In this document: positions 5,603-8,951 of the stretch, piece after piece
Layout of the letters: each line of letters opens with the position of its first letter
How positions within the stretch are numbered: position 1 is the stretch's first letter
From: Bacteroidales bacterium
GTDB taxonomy: Bacteria > Bacteroidota > Bacteroidia > Bacteroidales > VadinHA17
DNA length: 8,951 bases
Direction: 5' to 3'
Assembly (NCBI GenBank): GCA_003162595.1
Contig: PMNJ01000308.1
Coordinates: 1 to 8,951, forward strand
Notes under the pieces: model-generated
Told to the model about the DNA's origin: nothing
The model's input: the letters and a program-made list of their open reading frames with translations, nothing else
Databases searched by the model: none
Made by a program: the position numbers and the translations under genes

Positions 5603-6865
5603 CTATTCTCCTCTGATTGCAGTAATACCAGGAAGCTTTTTCCCTTCCATATACTCCAGCATCGCTCCACCACCTGTAGAAACATAACTCACTTTATCAG
5701 CAAGTCCGTTTTTATTAATTGCTGCTACTGAGTCACCTCCTCCGATGAGACTGTATGCTCCTTTTGCTGTTGCAGCAGCTATCGCTTTAGCAACAGCAGT
5801 TGTCCCTTTTGAGAATTTTTCCATCTCAAAGACGCCCATCGGTCCATTCCACAGAATTGTTTTTGAGTTTTCAATAACCGAGGAAAACTCCTTTATAGTT
5901 TTCTCCGCGATATCCAGACCCAACCATCCGTCTTCAACAGCGTCTACAGCAGTAACTTTAGTATTTGCTTCATTATCAAACTTATCAGCATTCAGACTAT
6001 CGACCGGAAGATAAAGTTTGACTTTCTTTTCTTTGGCTTTTTCAATAAGTTTCAGAGCAAGATCAAGTTTGTCTTCTTCACAAAGAGACTTGCCTATTTT
6101 TCCCCCCATAGCTTTAATAAAGGTGTAGGTCATTCCTCCGCCGATAATCAGATTATCAACCCTGTTGAGAAGATTTTCTATCAGCATGATCTTATCGGAA
6201 ACTTTTGCGCCACCCATTATTGCAGTAAACGGTCTTTGCGGATCCTTAAGAACTTTATCCATTGCCGCAAGTTCACTGTTAATGAGAAAACCGAACATCC
6301 TTTTATCAGGCGCAAAATAGTCAGCTATAACAGCAGTTGTTGCATGGGCGCGGTGAGCTGTCCCGAATGCATCATTAACGTAAATTTCTGCATAACCCGA
6401 CAGTTTCTTTGCCATCTTTTTCTGTTTAATCTTCATCTCAGCTTTAGCGGCTTTTTTCTCTTCATCAGTGACTGTCTCAGGCAGAATGGGCTTCCCTTCC
6501 TCTTCAGGATAAAAACGTACATTTTCAAGAAGAAGGATCTCCCCGGGTTTCAGGGCAGCTGACATCTTAATAGCTGATTCCCCAAGGCAGTCATCTGCAA
6601 AAAGCACTTTTTTACCCAGAAGTTTTTCCAGAACCGGAAGAACAGGCTTAAGCGAATACTTTTCCATACGACCTTCGGGTCTTCCAAGATGTGACATAAG
6701 GATCAGGCAGCCTCCATCGTTAAGAATTTTATTAATTGTCAGTAATGCTCCCCTGATCCGGGTATCATCAGTTACCGTAAAAGTCTTTTTGTCGAGGGGT
6801 ACATTGAAATCGACCCTGACTATTGCCTTCTTACCTTTGAAATTAAAGTCCTGAATCATTTTCAT
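5603..6865 (-). CDS. pgk: Phosphoglycerate kinase
   Basis: Catalyses 1,3-bisphosphoglycerate + ADP to 3-phosphoglycerate + ATP in cytoplasmic glycolysis, reversibly. The 420-residue protein is full length. N-domain substrate site: VRVDFNVPLD (16-25), SHLGRPEG (58-65), LLENVRF (112-118) and YVNDAFGTAHRAHATT (162-177). C-domain nucleotide site: MGGAKVSDK (217-225), IIGGGMTYTF (240-249), LWNGPMGVFE (338-347), GGGDSVAA (375-382) and the terminal STGGGAMLEYMEGKKLPGI (396-414). Residues about 121-156 form a Lys/Glu-rich insertion (DEEKKAAKAEMKIKQKKMAKK) that I recall from Bacteroidota Pgk and that accounts for the extra length over the usual 390-400. A second ATG at codon 3 is possible. It appears monocistronic: own promoter upstream, strong terminator downstream. 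Confidence 0.98.
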   Translation of the reverse strand: MKMIQDFNFKGKKAIVRVDFNVPLDKKTFTVTDDTRIRGALLTINKILNDGGCLILMSHLGRPEGRMEKYSLKPVLPVLEKLLGKKVLFADDCLGESAIKMSAALKPGEILLLENVRFYPEEEGKPILPETVTDEEKKAAKAEMKIKQKKMAKKLSGYAEIYVNDAFGTAHRAHATTAVIADYFAPDKRMFGFLINSELAAMDKVLKDPQRPFTAIMGGAKVSDKIMLIENLLNRVDNLIIGGGMTYTFIKAMGGKIGKSLCEEDKLDLALKLIEKAKEKKVKLYLPVDSLNADKFDNEANTKVTAVDAVEDGWLGLDIAEKTIKEFSSVIENSKTILWNGPMGVFEMEKFSKGTTAVAKAIAAATAKGAYSLIGGGDSVAAINKNGLADKVSYVSTGGGAMLEYMEGKKLPGITAIRGE

Positions 6866-6905
6866 AGATCATATATTTTTATTTAACACAAGAAATTCTC
6901 ATTTA

Positions 6906-6913
6906 CAAACCTA
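6906..6913 (-). promoter_or_regulatory. Bacteroidota -7 promoter box for pgk
   Basis: Minus-strand TAGGTTTG matches TAnnTTTG exactly and ends 40 bp before the pgk ATG, predicting a leader of about 35 nt. That leader is very A/T-rich. No good -33 TTTG is present at standard spacing. Confidence 0.55.
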
Positions 6914-6960
6914 CATTTTTTTTGGAAATATTCCCTTGTTATCAAGCTTCAAAATATTCA

Positions 6961-7029
6961 CCTCTGTGCAACTCTCCCACCTAAGCGGGACAAGTTGTGT
7001 TAGTTCTTTTCATTTTCGTTACACAGAGG
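6961..7029. repeat. Imperfect inverted repeat in the pgk/tpx gap
   Basis: CCTCTGTGCAAC at 6961-6972 is complementary to GTTACACAGAGG at 7018-7029 with one mismatch in 12, enclosing 45 nt. The right arm is the first unit of the ACACAGAG repeat cluster, so the left arm is an inverted copy of that same repeat. Confidence 0.6.
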
Positions 7030-7061
7030 GACACAGAGAAGACACAGAGAACCATAGAGAG
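7021..7061. repeat. ACACAGAG direct-repeat cluster
   Basis: ACACAGAG occurs exactly at 7021-7028, 7031-7038 and 7042-7049, followed by a degenerate CATAGAGAG at 7053-7061, giving a period of about 10-11 bp. It lies between the divergent pgk and tpx promoters. The rest of this 278-bp gap holds the two promoter boxes and no recognisable gene. Confidence 0.8.
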
Positions 7062-7125
7062 CGAACATTAGTCTTTTAGCTGAACAGAACTACGCATTTT
7101 TCTGTTCCCCTTGAAAAAGATTGAT

Positions 7126-7133
7126 TAAATTTG
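7126..7133 (+). promoter_or_regulatory. Bacteroidota -7 promoter box for tpx-holB
   Basis: TAAATTTG is exact to TAnnTTTG and ends 10 bp before the tpx ATG, so the predicted leader is only about 5 nt. A partial -33 (TCTGTT around 7101-7106) is the best candidate upstream. No binding site for a peroxide regulator was recognised. Confidence 0.6.
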
Positions 7134-7143
7134 GAAAAAAGTT

Positions 7144-7641
7144 ATGGCAAAAATTACACGAAAAGGGAATCCTACCAATACTTCAGGAAATCTGCCCGCT
7201 AAAGGAAGCAAAGCTCCTGATTTTACACTTGTGAAATCTGATCTTACAAATCTTTCTTTATCAGAGCTCAAGGGGGAAAAATTGATTCTGAATATCTTCC
7301 CGAGCCTTGATACTTCAACATGCGCTACCGCAATGCGCAAATTTAATCAACTTGCAGCGGGAAAGACCGGTACTGTTGTTCTGGGTATCTCAAAGGATCT
7401 TCCGTTCGCACATGGCCGATTTTGCTCCACAGAAGGAATTACCAATGTTATAACTCTCTCGGGGTTCCGCGATACGGCTTTCGGTAAAGCATATGGTGTG
7501 GATATTATTGACGGACCATTAGCAGGCCTTTATGCTCGCAGCATCGTGATAGTTGATGAAAGCGGCAAGGTAATTTATACCCAGCTTGTACAGGAGATAA
7601 GCAACGAACCTGACTATGACTCTGCGCTTGCTGTTATATAG
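7144..7641 (+). CDS. tpx: Thiol peroxidase (2-Cys peroxiredoxin, Tpx type)
   Basis: Reduces hydrogen peroxide and alkyl hydroperoxides using thioredoxin as electron donor. The 165-residue sequence matches Tpx across its length: ITRKGNPTNTSGNLPAKGSK (4-23), APDFTLV (24-30), then the active site NIFPSLDTSTCATAMRKFN (50-68) with peroxidatic C60 and supporting T57. The resolving C94 lies in GRFCSTEG (91-98), the spacing of Tpx rather than of BCP or AhpC. R132 in LYARSIVIVD (129-138) completes the active site. No signal peptide is present, so it is cytoplasmic. It has its own promoter box 10 bp upstream and is followed by holB after 23 bp with no terminator between them, so the two are probably cotranscribed. 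Confidence 0.97.
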   Translation: MAKITRKGNPTNTSGNLPAKGSKAPDFTLVKSDLTNLSLSELKGEKLILNIFPSLDTSTCATAMRKFNQLAAGKTGTVVLGISKDLPFAHGRFCSTEGITNVITLSGFRDTAFGKAYGVDIIDGPLAGLYARSIVIVDESGKVIYTQLVQEISNEPDYDSALAVI

Positions 7642-7664
7642 GTAGCTGAAAGAATAATCTGAAA

Positions 7665-8792
7665 ATGAATTTTTCACAGATCCCCGGTCAAAAAGAGATT
7701 AAAGCGACACTGCTCCGGTCTGTTAAGGAAGAAAGAGTCAGTCATGCCCAGCTTTTCACTGGTCCTGAAGGATGTGGCAGCATGGCTCTGGCATTGGCTT
7801 ATGCCAGGTATATCAGTTGTGAGAACCGGACAGACGATGACTCCTGCGGTAGCTGTAAGTCATGTGTAAAATATGAGAAACTGATCCATCCCGATCTTCA
7901 TTTTGTCTTTCCGGTCATAAAAGGAAAGAAAGGCACAGATCCGGTGAGTGACAATTATTTAGAGGAATGGAGAGAGTTTGTAAAAAAGTCTCCGTACTTT
8001 ATTCTAAATAACTGGATGGATTCTATTGAAGTAGGGAACGCACAGGGGATGATATTTGCTTCGGAAGCCTCAGAAATTATAAAAAAACTTAGCCTTAAGA
8101 GTTTCGAATCGGACTTTAAGATAATGATAATCTGGCTGCCTGAAAAAATGCATCAGGCAACAGCCAATAAACTTCTGAAGATGATCGAGGAGCCACCTGA
8201 AAAAACTCTTTTCCTGCTGGTTTCAGAAGAACCCGATAAGGTAATACCTACAATCCTATCAAGATGTCAGCTTATTAAGATCCCTTCCTTCAACAGTAGC
8301 GATATCGAGAAATATCTTATGGACAGGTTTAGCATAGCACCTGATAAAGCTGCAGATATATCACGAGTATCAAATGGAAATATAACAAGAGCAATTGAGT
8401 TATGTGAAAATGAAGACTCTTCTCTTGCAAATCTGGAACGTTTTAAAAGTCTGATGCGATTTGCATGGAAACGCGACATAGTTTCAATTATCAATTGGTC
8501 TGAAGAGATTTCAACAACAGGCAGGGAAGCTCAAAAAAACTTTATTTCCTTTTCCATGAGACTCCTCCGTGAAAACCTGATGTTATCTCTAAATCAGCTG
8601 AAAAACAGTCTGGTTTTCCTTACAGGAGAAGAGGCAACTTTCTCAGGAAATTTCCATCCCTTCATCAATCAGAATAATATTTATCCGCTTGCAGAAGAGT
8701 TCAATCTTGTATATTCACATATTGAGTCAAACGGAAATGCTAAAATAATCTTCCTTGACCTTGCATTGAAAGTTACAAGGCTCATCCGTTGA
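7665..8792 (+). CDS. holB: DNA polymerase III subunit delta prime (clamp-loader ATPase-fold subunit)
   Basis: A rigid AAA+-fold subunit of the clamp loader that places the beta sliding clamp on DNA at the replication fork. The 375-residue protein begins with the family's opening FSQIPGQKEIKATLL (3-17). The P-loop GPEGCGSM (33-40) has Ser in place of the Walker Lys, as expected for a non-hydrolysing delta prime subunit rather than DnaX. A zinc-binding Cys set follows: C52, C61, C64, C67. The sensor region has IIWLPEKMHQATANKLLKMIEEPPEKT (155-181), and the SRC arginine-finger motif is at 199-201. The C-terminal third is poorly conserved helical sequence typical of the oligomerisation domain. 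It follows tpx by 23 bp with no Shine-Dalgarno. Assignment is secure from the AAA+ plus Cys plus SRC arrangement. Confidence 0.94.
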   Translation: MNFSQIPGQKEIKATLLRSVKEERVSHAQLFTGPEGCGSMALALAYARYISCENRTDDDSCGSCKSCVKYEKLIHPDLHFVFPVIKGKKGTDPVSDNYLEEWREFVKKSPYFILNNWMDSIEVGNAQGMIFASEASEIIKKLSLKSFESDFKIMIIWLPEKMHQATANKLLKMIEEPPEKTLFLLVSEEPDKVIPTILSRCQLIKIPSFNSSDIEKYLMDRFSIAPDKAADISRVSNGNITRAIELCENEDSSLANLERFKSLMRFAWKRDIVSIINWSEEISTTGREAQKNFISFSMRLLRENLMLSLNQLKNSLVFLTGEEATFSGNFHPFINQNNIYPLAEEFNLVYSHIESNGNAKIIFLDLALKVTRLIR

Positions 8793-8830
8793 TCATAACA
8801 ACGAATGTTGAAATTGATCCATTTATTCAC

Positions 8831-8838
8831 TACTTTTG
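8831..8838 (+). promoter_or_regulatory. Bacteroidota promoter (-33 TTG and -7 box) for the last gene
   Basis: TACTTTTG is exact to TAnnTTTG, and a TTG lies at 8808-8810 with a 20-bp spacer, the best two-part Bacteroidota promoter in the window. The box ends 29 bp before the ATG at 8868, predicting a leader of about 24 nt. Confidence 0.65.
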
Positions 8839-8867
8839 CGGGATAATTTCCGAATCTAAAGAGTTTT

Positions 8868-8951
8868 ATGACAGATAATGAAGATATTCAGGGGCAGACT
8901 GGAGAAGAGATCCGGATGCCTGATATAACATATAAGCCCGGATATAATAAA
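8868..8951 (+). CDS. N-terminus of an unidentified protein, cut by the right edge
   Basis: An open frame starts at ATG 8868 and continues for 28 codons to the last base, beginning MTDNEDIQGQTGEEIRMPDI. It is acidic at first (several Asp and Glu), with no signal peptide, so a cytoplasmic protein is likely. A well-placed promoter lies upstream and the gap from holB is 75 bp. I recall that in many Bacteroidota genomes holB is followed by a PSP1-domain gene (ricT/yaaT-like) whose N-terminus is variable; that is the leading guess from context only. Nothing in these 28 residues confirms a family. Confidence 0.6.
   Translation, partial: MTDNEDIQGQTGEEIRMPDITYKPGYNK

Noticed and set aside
5745..6014. 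89-codon plus-strand ORF
   Set aside because: Antisense to pgk across its nucleotide-binding domain; its composition reflects the complementary strand.
6236..6562. 108-codon plus-strand ORF
   Set aside because: It lies wholly antisense to the conserved pgk coding sequence, has no family features and no promoter; a shadow frame.
7761..7784. Loss of clamp-loader ATPase function, because the P-loop Lys is Ser
   Set aside because: Delta prime subunits normally lack a working Walker A motif, so this is expected rather than a defect.
8799..8810. Small CAAC/GTTG hairpin as a terminator for holB
   Set aside because: Only a 4-bp stem with no T tail, and it overlaps the -33 element of the next gene.

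Overview
The window looks like an ordinary chromosomal segment of a Gram-negative bacterium of the phylum Bacteroidota, most likely order Bacteroidales. Five signs support this. Seven exact copies of the Bacteroidota -7 promoter box TAnnTTTG lie just upstream of start codons. Shine-Dalgarno sequences are nearly absent. Phosphoglycerate kinase carries a Lys/Glu-rich insertion that I recall from Bacteroidota enzymes. An LPS Kdo transferase and a lipobox lipoprotein imply an outer membrane. The gene pairings (yraN with mmcQ, holB followed by a short acidic ORF start) also fit. The assignment is inference from pattern and memory, not from a search.

Layout. Bases 1-1142 (minus) hold a Kdo transferase (waaA) that runs off the left edge. 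A divergent intergenic region with two promoters and a degenerate 8-bp tandem repeat follows. Bases 1286-3277 (plus) form a tight operon: a membrane histidine kinase, a NarL-type response regulator (ATGA overlap) and a YraN/UPF0102 nuclease-fold protein (10-bp gap). Bases 3278-3457 carry a cluster of degenerate TTTGGAGTGACTAAA repeats with an inverted copy. Bases 3458-3778 (plus) encode an MmcQ/YjbR protein. Bases 3779-3962 are a non-coding convergent gap with several palindromes. Bases 5479-3963 (minus) are a two-gene unit: an unknown lipoprotein, then a LuxE/PaaK-type adenylation-domain protein. A strong hairpin terminator at 5509-5536 separates it from pgk (6865-5603, minus). The pgk/tpx divergent gap carries ACACAGAG repeats, again with an inverted copy. 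Bases 7144-8792 (plus) are tpx and holB (DNA polymerase III delta prime). A new gene with its own promoter starts at 8868 and runs off the right edge.

How the genes relate. Most are housekeeping: lipid A-Kdo assembly, signalling, glycolysis, peroxide detoxification and clamp loading. I do not see a defence system, phage, insertion sequence or CRISPR array. The least explained parts are the lipoprotein/LuxE-like pair and the three intergenic gaps with short degenerate repeat families. Two of those gaps share one architecture: a cluster of direct repeats plus one inverted copy that could fold into a hairpin. That shared architecture is the best candidate here for something undescribed.
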